DNA of 64,000 bases, taken from a bacterium. GTDB taxonomy: Bacteria; Actinomycetota; Acidimicrobiia; Acidimicrobiales; Bin134. Location: contig JAPPAP010000040.1 in assembly GCA_026705465.1 (NCBI GenBank), forward strand, positions 1-64,000, written 5' to 3'. Shown here piece by piece: positions 1 through 7,152 of the stretch. The position numbers and the translations under genes are program-made. The notes beneath the pieces are model-generated. The model was not told the origin of the DNA, did not search any database, and saw only the letters and a program-made list of their open reading frames with translations. How positions within the stretch are numbered: the first letter of the stretch is position 1; every line of letters begins with the position of its first letter.

Positions 1-52
1 CGGGTGGGACGGGCGATCCCCGTCCGGCGGGTTCGATTCCCGTCCACCTCCG
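1..52 (+). tRNA. selC: 3' part of a tRNA, probably tRNA-Sec
   Basis: The window opens inside a tRNA. The T arm is clear: stem 27-31 with 39-43 around the loop TTCGATT (32-38). Upstream, GGACGGG (7-13) pairs perfectly with CCCGTCC (19-25), a long 7-bp variable arm. After the T stem, the acceptor strand has to be eight bases, CCACCTCC (44-51), for the discriminator to be G (52); seven bases would leave a C. An 8-base acceptor with a long variable arm is the layout of bacterial tRNA-Sec; tRNA-Ser has seven. CCA is not encoded. selA and selB lie 16-19 kb downstream. The anticodon is outside the window, so the identity is inferred. Confidence 0.7.
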
Positions 53-96
53 CTCGAGTGTGATCGGCCAATCGGCGGGTCCTGTCGTCGGGGCTT

Positions 97-1056
97 TTAG
101 ACGGCTAGGAGGTCGCGGGCGCCGGTGTCGCTGCTCGGGTGGCGGAGCTTGGACATGGCCCGGGCTTCGATTTGGCGGATGCGCTCGCGGGTGAGGTTGA
201 AGTGCTCGCCAACCTCTTCGAGGGTGCGGGGCTCGCCGCGGTCGAGGCCGAAGCGGAGCTTGAGGATTTCCCGCTCCCGCTCGTCGAGGGGGCCGAGCAA
301 TCGAGTGATCTCTTCGGGCAATAGCGCAGTGGCGGCTACCTCGAAGGGGGACTCGGCAGAGCGGTCTTCCACCACATCGCCCAGCTCGGCATCGCCGTCT
401 TCCCGCAGTGGCTCGCTGAGCGACAGCGGCTCGGCCGCGAAGCGCAGGGCCTCGGTGACCTTTTCCTCAGAGAGGTCTACCTCGACGGCCAACTCGGCCA
501 AAGTGGCCGGACGGCCCAGCTTCTTCTCCAGGTTGGCCCGGGCCTTTTGGAGGCGGGCCAAGGTGTCGCCGGCATGGACCGGCAGGCGGATGGTGCGCCC
601 GGTGTTGGCAATGCCTCGGGTTATGGCCTGGCGAATCCACCAGGTGGCGTAAGTGGAGAACTTGAAGCCCTTGCGCCAGTCGAACTTCTCCACTGCGTGC
701 ATAAGGCCGAGATTGCCCTCTTGGATCAGATCCAGCAGGGGCAGTCCTGACGCCTGGTACTTCTTGGCAATTGACACCACCAAGCGAAGGTTGGACTGGA
801 CAAACCGGCGTTCGGCCTGCTCGCCGACCTTGACCTGGCGGCGCAGAATGCGGCGACGGGCGGGCGAGAGGCGCTCGGAGCTCCCGAGCTCATTCTCTTT
901 GTCTTGATCAAGGAGGGCTTGTGCTTCGTTGCCCTCCTCGATTTTCTGGGCTAGCTCGACCTCGTCGTCCTTGGTGAGCAGCGGATACTGGCCGATATCG
1001 GTTAGATAGAGGCGGACGAGATCCTCGTCGTCTCGCTCAACACGCTCTTTCGGCAC
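97..1056 (-). CDS. RNA polymerase sigma factor, sigma-70 group 2 (RpoD/SigB-like)
   Basis: This gene encodes a promoter-recognition subunit of RNA polymerase. Region 1.2 lies near residues 8-40 (DLVRLYLTDIGQYPLLT). Region 2 follows, with LRLVVSIAKKYQ, DLIQEGNLGLMHAVEKFDW and FSTYATWWIRQAITR. Region 3 is central, and region 4 ends in the helix-turn-helix LTRERIRQIEARAMSKLRHP. The acidic N-terminal extension of a primary RpoD is absent and the length is 319 residues, which fits a group 2 factor. I chose the GTG at 1056, which has GGAAGG seven bases upstream; a TTG at 1152 would add 32 unconserved residues and has no ribosome binding site. The gene converges on the tRNA at the window start. Confidence 0.93.
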   Translation of the reverse strand: MPKERVERDDEDLVRLYLTDIGQYPLLTKDDEVELAQKIEEGNEAQALLDQDKENELGSSERLSPARRRILRRQVKVGEQAERRFVQSNLRLVVSIAKKYQASGLPLLDLIQEGNLGLMHAVEKFDWRKGFKFSTYATWWIRQAITRGIANTGRTIRLPVHAGDTLARLQKARANLEKKLGRPATLAELAVEVDLSEEKVTEALRFAAEPLSLSEPLREDGDAELGDVVEDRSAESPFEVAATALLPEEITRLLGPLDEREREILKLRFGLDRGEPRTLEEVGEHFNLTRERIRQIEARAMSKLRHPSSDTGARDLLAV

Positions 1057-1177
1057 AGTCACACCTTCCCGATAGTGCTGGGCCCAAAAATCTGTGGGCC
1101 ACCGGTGCCGCTGTCGAACTGGTCGACACTGACCAGGCAGAGACACGGACAACTGTTAGCCCATAACGATACCCGTT

Positions 1178-1735
1178 TCATCGCGGATGCGTCACCAGTG
1201 GAGGCCATCTTTTTTCGCGATTGTCATCAGCAAAGCTCTCTGCCAGTTCCTCAAGGTCGTCACCAGAGGGAATGTTGGAGGGATTCCACACTGGCTTTGC
1301 GTCGTATCGTTCTTCGGCCAAATCGGCGCCCACCATGCGGGCTGTGCGGATCACGGCTCCGTCGCTGACTGGCGACAGGTCTTGGCCCAAGTGCTCGATC
1401 ACATGACTCAGTTGGGGCAGAGCCACTGCGTAGAGCGCTGCGACGGCGTCGGTTGGGGCTGCATCCTCCATTTGGCCCAGCAAGCGCACCCAAGCACCTG
1501 TGGGAGGACGAACCCGATCAGGCCCCGCCAGGGCTGGCGAGTCGGGCAGCGCAGCACGCCACCACTGGGCGTGTTGTCCATGACGACGGCTGGAGCGAGC
1601 CAGAAGCGCCCGAGTGTGGGCATCCAGTTGCTCTCCGTCTCCGGAGCCAGTGGCCAAGCGGCCCTCGATCTCGAATAGCCGCTCCGAAATCCAGGCCAGG
1701 CCGCCGCAGGCATCGCCCAACTGCTCGATGTCCAT
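1178..1735 (-). CDS. conserved-looking hypothetical protein, possibly helical
   Basis: I do not recognise this 185-residue protein. It looks alpha-helical throughout. It has a His-rich stretch (RRHGQHAQWW) near residue 52 and a second segment LPQLSHVIEHLGQDL near 110; such spaced His and Glu residues could belong to a ferritin-like bundle, but that is a guess. The C-terminus is charged. It follows nadE on the same strand, separated only by a duplicated stop/start junction, so it is probably co-transcribed and perhaps translationally coupled with nadE. The ATG at 1735 sits two bases after a TGA. Confidence 0.6.
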   Translation of the reverse strand: MDIEQLGDACGGLAWISERLFEIEGRLATGSGDGEQLDAHTRALLARSSRRHGQHAQWWRAALPDSPALAGPDRVRPPTGAWVRLLGQMEDAAPTDAVAALYAVALPQLSHVIEHLGQDLSPVSDGAVIRTARMVGADLAEERYDAKPVWNPSNIPSGDDLEELAESFADDNREKRWPPLVTHPR

Positions 1736-1794
1736 CCTCAGCCTCCGCCTCGATAGTGAATAGCGATGTCCATCCTCAGCCCCCGCCTCGATAG
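1726..1794. repeat. 31-bp direct repeat duplicating the nadE stop/start junction
   Basis: Two copies, 1726-1756 and 1764-1794, differ at one base (1743 against 1781) and have a 38-bp period. Each copy, read on the minus strand, contains the end of a reading frame, TGA, GG and ATGGACATCG. Copy 2 holds the real nadE stop; copy 1 holds the start of the downstream gene. Confidence 0.9.
1738..1773 (-). CDS. 11-residue mini-ORF created by the repeat
   Basis: The ATG at 1773, two bases after the nadE stop, opens a frame reading MDIAIHYRGGG and ending in TGA at 1740-1738, two bases before the ATG of the next gene. The peptide joins the first residues of the downstream protein to the last residues of NadE, so it is a product of the tandem duplication. 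It may only pass ribosomes from nadE to the next gene. Translation is unproven. Confidence 0.35.
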   Translation of the reverse strand: MDIAIHYRGGG

Positions 1795-3431
1795 CGATTG
1801 GTTATGGGCAGTCGGCGATCGCGGCCGAAGGCCTTGGCGGTGATGCGCACGCCGGGAGGGTTCTGGCGCCGTTTGTACTCGGCACGGTCCACCAAGCCGG
1901 TGATACGGCTTACCAAGTCGGGATCGTGGCCCTGCCCGCATAGGTCGGCAGGGGTGAGGTCGCCTTCAACATAAGCCTCCAGCAGCGGGTCGAGCACGTC
2001 GTAGGGGGGCAGGCTCTGGTCGTCTCGCTGATCGGGTCGCAACTCGGCCGACGGTGGCTTGACCAGCACGTTTTTGGGAATGAGGTCGCGGCCAGCCCGC
2101 TGGTTGCGATATTGGGCGAAGGCGTAGACCTGAAGCTTCCACAAGTCTTTGATCACGGCGTACGCCCCGGCAGTGTCGCCATACAGGGTGGAATAGCCCA
2201 CCGCGCTCTCGCTCTTGTTCCCTGTGGTCAAGATGAGCCAGCCAAATTTGTTGGACAGGGCCATGAGCAGCGTTCCCCGAATGCGGGACTGCACGTTTTC
2301 TTCGGCCAGATCGGGGTCTAATCCGTCGAACGACGGGGCCAGCATGTCGAGAAAGGCCTGGTGGCCGGGTTCCACGGGGATGATCCGGTGGTCGATACCC
2401 AAGTTGCGGCATAGAGCCTCGGCGTCGGCCACCGAGTGGTCGCTGGAATAGCGGGAAGGCATCAGCACGCCGTGGACATGGTCGGCACCGAGAGCGTCGG
2501 TGGCGATGACCGCCACCAGGGAGGAATCGATCCCCCCCGATACGCCGACTCCCACATCGGTAAAGCCGTTCTTGTGTACGTAATCCCGGGTGGCCAGCAC
2601 CAGGGCCTCGTACTGCTCGTCGAGTTCGTCCAAACCGGGGTGCACCGAGTTGATTTCCTGGGGAATGGGAGGAGGTGACGGCAGTTCGGATCGATCAGCC
2701 ACCTCGAGTTCGGCGATCAACAGGTGCTCTTGGAATGGGGGTGCCTGGGCGATGACGTGTCCATCAGCGGCCATAACCAGCGAGGCGCCGTCAAACACCA
2801 GTTCGTCTTGGCCGCCCACCAAATTGGCATAGACGATGGCACAGCCTGTCTCCGCTGTCCGCTGGCGGAGAATTGCCAAACGCTGGTCCAGCTTGCCCAC
2901 GTGATAAGGAGAGGCATTCAAGTTGAAGATGACCTCGGCACCAACGGCGGCCATCTGGGCCATCGGACCGCCTGAGACCCAGGCGTCCTCACAAATGGAG
3001 ATCCCCACCACAATTCCGGATACGTCGTGGAGAGATGGATCTCCGATCCCGGGGCTGAAGTAGCGGCGCTCGTCGAACACGCCGTAATTGGGGAGCTCCC
3101 GCTTGTGGTACACCCCCACCAGTCGCCCGTTGACGGCGACCCCGGCCGCGTTCTGGCATCCGTCGGCGCCGTCCACGAACCCCACTACCGCAGTGCATGA
3201 TCGGGAATGGGCCGCGATCTCCTCCATTGCTTGGCGGCTGTCGTGCACAAACCGCTGTTTGAGCACCAAATCCTCAGGGGGATAGCCGGTGACGGCCAGT
3301 TCCGGGAACACCGCCGCATGGCACTCGGCCTCTTCGGCGGTAGCCAGCGCAGCCAAAATCCGCTCGGTGTTGGCGCTGATATCGCCAACCATTGAATTGA
3401 TCTGGCCCAGGGCCACCCGCAGTTTGGCCAC
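1776..3431 (-). CDS. nadE: glutamine-dependent NAD+ synthetase
   Basis: NadE converts deamido-NAD to NAD, using ammonia released from glutamine and ATP, in the cytoplasm. The N-terminal nitrilase-type amidase domain (about 1-260) has the Glu-Lys-Cys triad at E44 (FPELAVTGYP), K110 (VYHKRELPNYG) and C147 (ISICEDAW). The C-terminal synthetase domain carries the pyrophosphate loop SGGIDSS at 298-304. The 551-residue length fits the compact two-domain bacterial enzymes. The start is GTG at 3431, with a TAGCCT box six bases upstream, suggesting a leaderless transcript. It lies downstream of glnA1 on the same strand; both enzymes handle glutamine and ammonia. Confidence 0.97.
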   Translation of the reverse strand: MAKLRVALGQINSMVGDISANTERILAALATAEEAECHAAVFPELAVTGYPPEDLVLKQRFVHDSRQAMEEIAAHSRSCTAVVGFVDGADGCQNAAGVAVNGRLVGVYHKRELPNYGVFDERRYFSPGIGDPSLHDVSGIVVGISICEDAWVSGGPMAQMAAVGAEVIFNLNASPYHVGKLDQRLAILRQRTAETGCAIVYANLVGGQDELVFDGASLVMAADGHVIAQAPPFQEHLLIAELEVADRSELPSPPPIPQEINSVHPGLDELDEQYEALVLATRDYVHKNGFTDVGVGVSGGIDSSLVAVIATDALGADHVHGVLMPSRYSSDHSVADAEALCRNLGIDHRIIPVEPGHQAFLDMLAPSFDGLDPDLAEENVQSRIRGTLLMALSNKFGWLILTTGNKSESAVGYSTLYGDTAGAYAVIKDLWKLQVYAFAQYRNQRAGRDLIPKNVLVKPPSAELRPDQRDDQSLPPYDVLDPLLEAYVEGDLTPADLCGQGHDPDLVSRITGLVDRAEYKRRQNPPGVRITAKAFGRDRRLPITNRYRGGG

Positions 3432-3455
3432 GAGTACAGGCTAGAGGGCTTGTCC

Positions 3456-3476
3456 ACCCCCGACATTGCCGGGGGT
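3456..3476 (-). terminator. hairpin between glnA1 and nadE
   Basis: ACCCCCG (3456-3462) pairs with CGGGGGT (3470-3476) around a 7-base loop. On the minus strand, the glnA1 direction, no T-run follows, so termination is uncertain. It may separate glnA1 and nadE transcripts. Confidence 0.45.
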
Positions 3477-3491
3477 TTCTAGAGCGCCGCC

Positions 3492-4916
3492 TTAGACGGA
3501 GTAGTACAGCTCGTACTCAAGAGGATGGGGCCGGAGGTTGACCGCATCCACCTCTTCCTGCTTGACCTCGATGTAGGACTCAATCAACGCCGAGTTGAAC
3601 ACATCACCGGCCAAGAGGAAGTCGTGGTCGGCTTCGAGGGCGTCCAGTGCCGCGCTCAGCGAGCCGGGCACCGTCTCGATGCCGGCAGCCTCATCGGGTG
3701 GCAGGTCGTAGATGTTCTTGTCCAGCGGCTCGCCCGGATCCATCTGGTTCTGGATGCCGTCGATGCCGGCCATCAGCATGGCCGCGAACGCCAAGTAGGG
3801 GTTGGCACTCGGGTCGGGGCACCGGAACTCCAAGCGTTTGGCCTTGGGGTTGTCGGAGATCAGCGGGATGCGGATGGCCGCCGAGCGGTTGCGCTGGGAA
3901 TAGGCCAGGTTCACCGGGGCCTCGTAGCCGGGCACCAAGCGCTTGTAGGAGTTGGTGGTGGGGGCAGCAAAGGCCAGGATTGCCGGCGCGTGGGCCAAAA
4001 GGCCACCGATGTACCAACGGGCCAGGTCGGACAGTCCGGCATATCCCCGCTCGTCGTACATCAGCGTGTCGCCGTCCATCCACAGCGACTGGTGGGTATG
4101 CATACCCGATCCGTTGTCGCCGTAAATGGGCTTGGGCATGAACGTGACGGTACGACCGTGCTCGCGGGCCACGTTCTTCACCACGTACTTGTAGAGCTGG
4201 ACCTTGTCGGCCATGGCCAGCATCTCGTCGAACACCATGTCGATCTCAGCCTGGCCGGCGGTGCCCACCTCATGGTGCTGGACCTCGATGGGGATCCCCA
4301 CCGATTCCAGGGCCACCACCATCTCCGAACGGAGATCTTGGAAGGTGTCCATCGGTGCCAGCGGGAAATAGCCCCCCTTATAGGGGATGCGGTGGCCGGG
4401 GCTGGGCGCTCCGTTCACCGAAGGTCGGCCGCTCTCGAAGATGCCCTCGACTGAGCGGATCTGATAGCCAGACACGTCGGGCTGGTTCTGGAAGGCCACG
4501 CTGTCGAAGATGAAGAACTCGGCTTCTGGTCCGAAGTAGGCGGCATCGGCGATGCCGGTGCTGGCCAAGTAGGACAGGGAGCGGCGCACTACGCCGCGGG
4601 GATCTTTGCCGTACATCTCACCGGTGACGGGATCCTTCACGTCGCACAGCAACACCAGGGTCTTGCGCTTGGTGAACGGGTCGAAGATCGCGGTGTCGGG
4701 ATCGGGAATGAGCAGCATGTCTGAAGCGTCGATGGTCTGGAATCCGCTCACTGACGAGCCATCGAACCCGAGGCCCTCCTCGAACACCGATTCAGTCAGC
4801 TCGCGGATGGGAAGCGAAAAGTGGTGCTGCACACCGGGAACGTCGGTGAAACGCATATCCACGAACTCGGCACCCTCAGATGCAGCCAGCGCAATGACTT
4901 CTTGGGGAGTTGACAC
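3492..4916 (-). CDS. glnA: glutamine synthetase type I (GlnA1)
   Basis: This enzyme makes glutamine from glutamate, ammonia and ATP as a cytoplasmic dodecamer. Family signatures are present: FDGSSVSGF, the metal-site stretch GPEAEFFIFD, NGSGMHTHQS, and NRSAAIRIPL with RLEFRCPDPSANPYLAF. KNIYDLPP holds the tyrosine (about residue 403) that GlnE adenylylates in this class; glnE is in this window. The ORF extends upstream to 5069, but the GTG at 4916 has AAAGGAGG eight bases before it and gives 474 residues, the usual GSI length. It diverges from glnA2 and is probably the main assimilatory enzyme. Confidence 0.98.
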   Translation of the reverse strand: MSTPQEVIALAASEGAEFVDMRFTDVPGVQHHFSLPIRELTESVFEEGLGFDGSSVSGFQTIDASDMLLIPDPDTAIFDPFTKRKTLVLLCDVKDPVTGEMYGKDPRGVVRRSLSYLASTGIADAAYFGPEAEFFIFDSVAFQNQPDVSGYQIRSVEGIFESGRPSVNGAPSPGHRIPYKGGYFPLAPMDTFQDLRSEMVVALESVGIPIEVQHHEVGTAGQAEIDMVFDEMLAMADKVQLYKYVVKNVAREHGRTVTFMPKPIYGDNGSGMHTHQSLWMDGDTLMYDERGYAGLSDLARWYIGGLLAHAPAILAFAAPTTNSYKRLVPGYEAPVNLAYSQRNRSAAIRIPLISDNPKAKRLEFRCPDPSANPYLAFAAMLMAGIDGIQNQMDPGEPLDKNIYDLPPDEAAGIETVPGSLSAALDALEADHDFLLAGDVFNSALIESYIEVKQEEVDAVNLRPHPLEYELYYSV

Positions 4917-5083
4917 AGTGGGTTCCTCCTTTTTTTCGGCCCTTACTTTCCCACAAGAGGCAAGGGCTCGACGCATTGTCGCAAAGCTGAGTTTCCAAAG
5001 ATTTTCCCGATTGTGAAAGCTATGTGAACGTCGGCAATGGGCTGGCGCTGACGGCTGGCGACGGGGCACTCTGGTGTTCTGCT
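4917..5083. promoter_or_regulatory. divergent glnA1/glnA2 control region
   Basis: This 167-bp region must hold the promoters of both glutamine synthetase genes. The strong ribosome binding site of glnA1 (AGGAGG) is at its left end. On the minus strand, near 4990-5010, two GAAA-type boxes lie six bases apart (GAAAA-n6-GAAAC), which loosely recalls the spacing of actinobacterial GlnR sites; the first half matches poorly. No clear -35/-10 pair could be fixed. Confidence 0.35.
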
Positions 5084-6418
5084 ATGGAACCGCAAAAGGA
5101 CTATGTGCTTCGCACCGTGGAGGAGCGAGGGGTGCGGCTCATCCGGCTTTGGTTCACCGATGTTCTGGGCCAGTTGAAGTCGGTTGCCATCTCTCCAGCG
5201 GAGCTGGCCGATGCATTCGACGAGGGGCTGCAATTCGACGGCTCGGCCATCGATGGGTTCTCCCGAGTGCAGGAAAGCGATGTTCTGGCCGTGCCTGATG
5301 CGGCCACATTTGAGCTGCTGCCGTGGGCCGATCCCGAGGAGCCCTCCGGGCGCGTGTTCTGCGACATCCGCAACCCCGACGGTACCCCGTTTGAGGGCGA
5401 TCCCCGGTGGGTGATGCGACGCAGCCTGGCCAAGGCAGCAGAAATGGGCTACACCTTCTACACCGCTCCGGAGGTGGAGTTCTTCTACTTCCGACACAGC
5501 GATCCCGAACAGCCGCTCGTACCGCTGGACAACGCCTCCTATTTCGACCTGACCACCGCTGATGTAGCCAGCCCGCTGCGCAAGCGCACTATCACCATGT
5601 TGGAGGCCATGGGTATCCCGGTGGAGTACTCCTTCCACGAGGACAGCCCCAGCCAGCACGAAATCGACCTGCGCTACACCGAGGCACTGAGCATGGCCGA
5701 CAACGTGATGACGCTGAGGCTGGTGGTGCGAAAGTTGGCGCTGGACCGCGATCTGCACGCCACCTTCATGCCCAAGCCGCTGAACGGCGTGCAGGGGTCG
5801 GGCATGCATACCCACATGTCGCTGTTCGAGAATGACGTCAACGCCTTCCACGACGCAGGAGACGACTACGGCCTGTCCAAGACGGCCAAGGCCTTCATCG
5901 CTGGCCTTCTGCACCACGCTCGGGAGATCACCGCAGTCACCAACCAGCTAGTTAACAGCTACAAGAGGCTGGTGGCTGGTGATGAGGCCCCAACTTTTGT
6001 GTCTTGGGCTCGTAACAACCGCTCTGCTCTGGTCCGAGTGCCGGTGGTGAAACCGGGCAAGGAGTCGTCCACCCGGATCGAGTACCGCGCCCTGGATTCA
6101 GCGGCCAATCCCTATTTGGCCTTCTCGGCGGTGTTGGCCGCCGGCCTGAAGGGAGTGCAGGAAGGCTATGAGTTGCCCCCTGAGGCGGCCGCCGACCTCT
6201 ACACCATGTCTAGGAGCCAAGCTCGGACCAAGGGTTTCGAAGAGCTTCCCATGTCGCTGTCGGAGGCACTGGACGTGCTGGAGGAGTCGCCGCTGATGGC
6301 CGAGGTGTTGGGCGAGCACATCCACGAGTGGTTCTTGCGCAACAAGCGGGCTGAGTTCGCTGAGTATCGCCGCGAGGTCACCCCCTTTGAGCTCCGCCGG
6401 TACTTGAACACTTGGTGA
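5084..6418 (+). CDS. glnA2: glutamine synthetase-like protein, GlnA2 type
   Basis: This is a second type I glutamine synthetase, 444 residues, close to the length of mycobacterial GlnA2. It has FDGSAIDGF, APEVEFFYFR, GVQGSGMHTHMS and NRSALVRVPV. The NLYDLPP adenylylation stretch is replaced by DLYTMSRSQ, so control by GlnE is unlikely. I used the ATG at 5084; the frame stays open to 5024 but only adds unconserved residues. It diverges from glnA1 and overlaps the next regulator by four bases. GlnA2-type proteins may act on glutamine in cell-wall or polyamine metabolism, so its substrate is not certain. Confidence 0.92.
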   Translation: MEPQKDYVLRTVEERGVRLIRLWFTDVLGQLKSVAISPAELADAFDEGLQFDGSAIDGFSRVQESDVLAVPDAATFELLPWADPEEPSGRVFCDIRNPDGTPFEGDPRWVMRRSLAKAAEMGYTFYTAPEVEFFYFRHSDPEQPLVPLDNASYFDLTTADVASPLRKRTITMLEAMGIPVEYSFHEDSPSQHEIDLRYTEALSMADNVMTLRLVVRKLALDRDLHATFMPKPLNGVQGSGMHTHMSLFENDVNAFHDAGDDYGLSKTAKAFIAGLLHHAREITAVTNQLVNSYKRLVAGDEAPTFVSWARNNRSALVRVPVVKPGKESSTRIEYRALDSAANPYLAFSAVLAAGLKGVQEGYELPPEAAADLYTMSRSQARTKGFEELPMSLSEALDVLEESPLMAEVLGEHIHEWFLRNKRAEFAEYRREVTPFELRRYLNTW

Positions 6419-7089
6419 CGACGGTGACCGAGCCCCTGTTGGTTTTCCCCGATCCGCCGCCGCCGGAACTGGTGCGCACGCTGGACTTGGGGGGCTACAG
6501 CTGGAAGGCAGTGGGCAACGCCCAAGATCCGGAGGGCCGGTGGCTGGGAGCGGTGGTGGCAGTGGACGAGAGCCCTGAGGACGCGTTTGGGTTCTGCCGG
6601 GCGCTGGCCCGCCGGGGTCTGGACATACCCGTGCTGTTATTGATCTCCGGCGCTCATCTAGATGAGCTGGAGATGCGCGACGACCTCTACGCCGACTTTT
6701 GCCTCACCCCTTTCCACCAGCGCGAGCTGGAGGCCCGGTTAGCCCATTTGGTGTGGCGGTCGGGCGCTGCTCTGCGTCCAGAGCTGATCGAATACGGCCC
6801 ATTGGTGTTGAATGTGGAGACTTACCAGGCGTCGATTACTGGCCGGCCCCTCGACCTCACTTACATGGAGTACGAGCTGCTGAAGTTTCTGGCCAGCTCG
6901 CCAGGGAAGGTGTTCACCCGGGAGACCCTGCTCAGCCGGGTGTGGGGTTACGACTACTTCGGCGGAGCCCGCACTGTGGACGTCCACGTGCGGCGCCTAC
7001 GGGCCAAACTGGGTGAAGAACATGCCGGCCTCATCACCACCGTCCGCTCTGTGGGCTACCGCTTCGGCCTCTCCCGCTGGGAGCGGTAG
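6415..7089 (+). CDS. glnR: atypical OmpR-family response regulator, GlnR-like
   Basis: This is a DNA-binding regulator. Residues 1-115 form a degenerate receiver: the usual acidic pair after strand 1 is missing, the aspartate position is kept (D51 in AVVAVDESP), and the conserved lysine is replaced by T98 (LTPFHQREL). The C-terminal winged helix reads PLDLTYMEYELLKFLA, VFTRETLLSRVWGYDYFGG and TVDVHVRRLRAKLG. From memory this is very close to Streptomyces GlnR, an orphan nitrogen regulator with a similarly incomplete receiver. The GTG at 6415 overlaps the glnA2 stop as GTGA, so the two are translationally coupled, and no histidine kinase gene is nearby. The symbol is an inference. Confidence 0.8.
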   Translation: MTTVTEPLLVFPDPPPPELVRTLDLGGYSWKAVGNAQDPEGRWLGAVVAVDESPEDAFGFCRALARRGLDIPVLLLISGAHLDELEMRDDLYADFCLTPFHQRELEARLAHLVWRSGAALRPELIEYGPLVLNVETYQASITGRPLDLTYMEYELLKFLASSPGKVFTRETLLSRVWGYDYFGGARTVDVHVRRLRAKLGEEHAGLITTVRSVGYRFGLSRWER

Positions 7090-7152
7090 CCGCCGAAGCG
7101 GGCAGGATTGCCTTTGAAGGCACCGCAGGGGTGAGGGGTAGGCTGGCAATCT

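Noticed and set aside
3525..4454. Plus-strand open frame of 309 codons over glnA1
   Set aside because: Antisense shadow of glnA1.
4943..5917. Minus-strand open frame of 324 codons over glnA2
   Set aside because: Antisense shadow of glnA2; it would also cover the glnA1/glnA2 control region.
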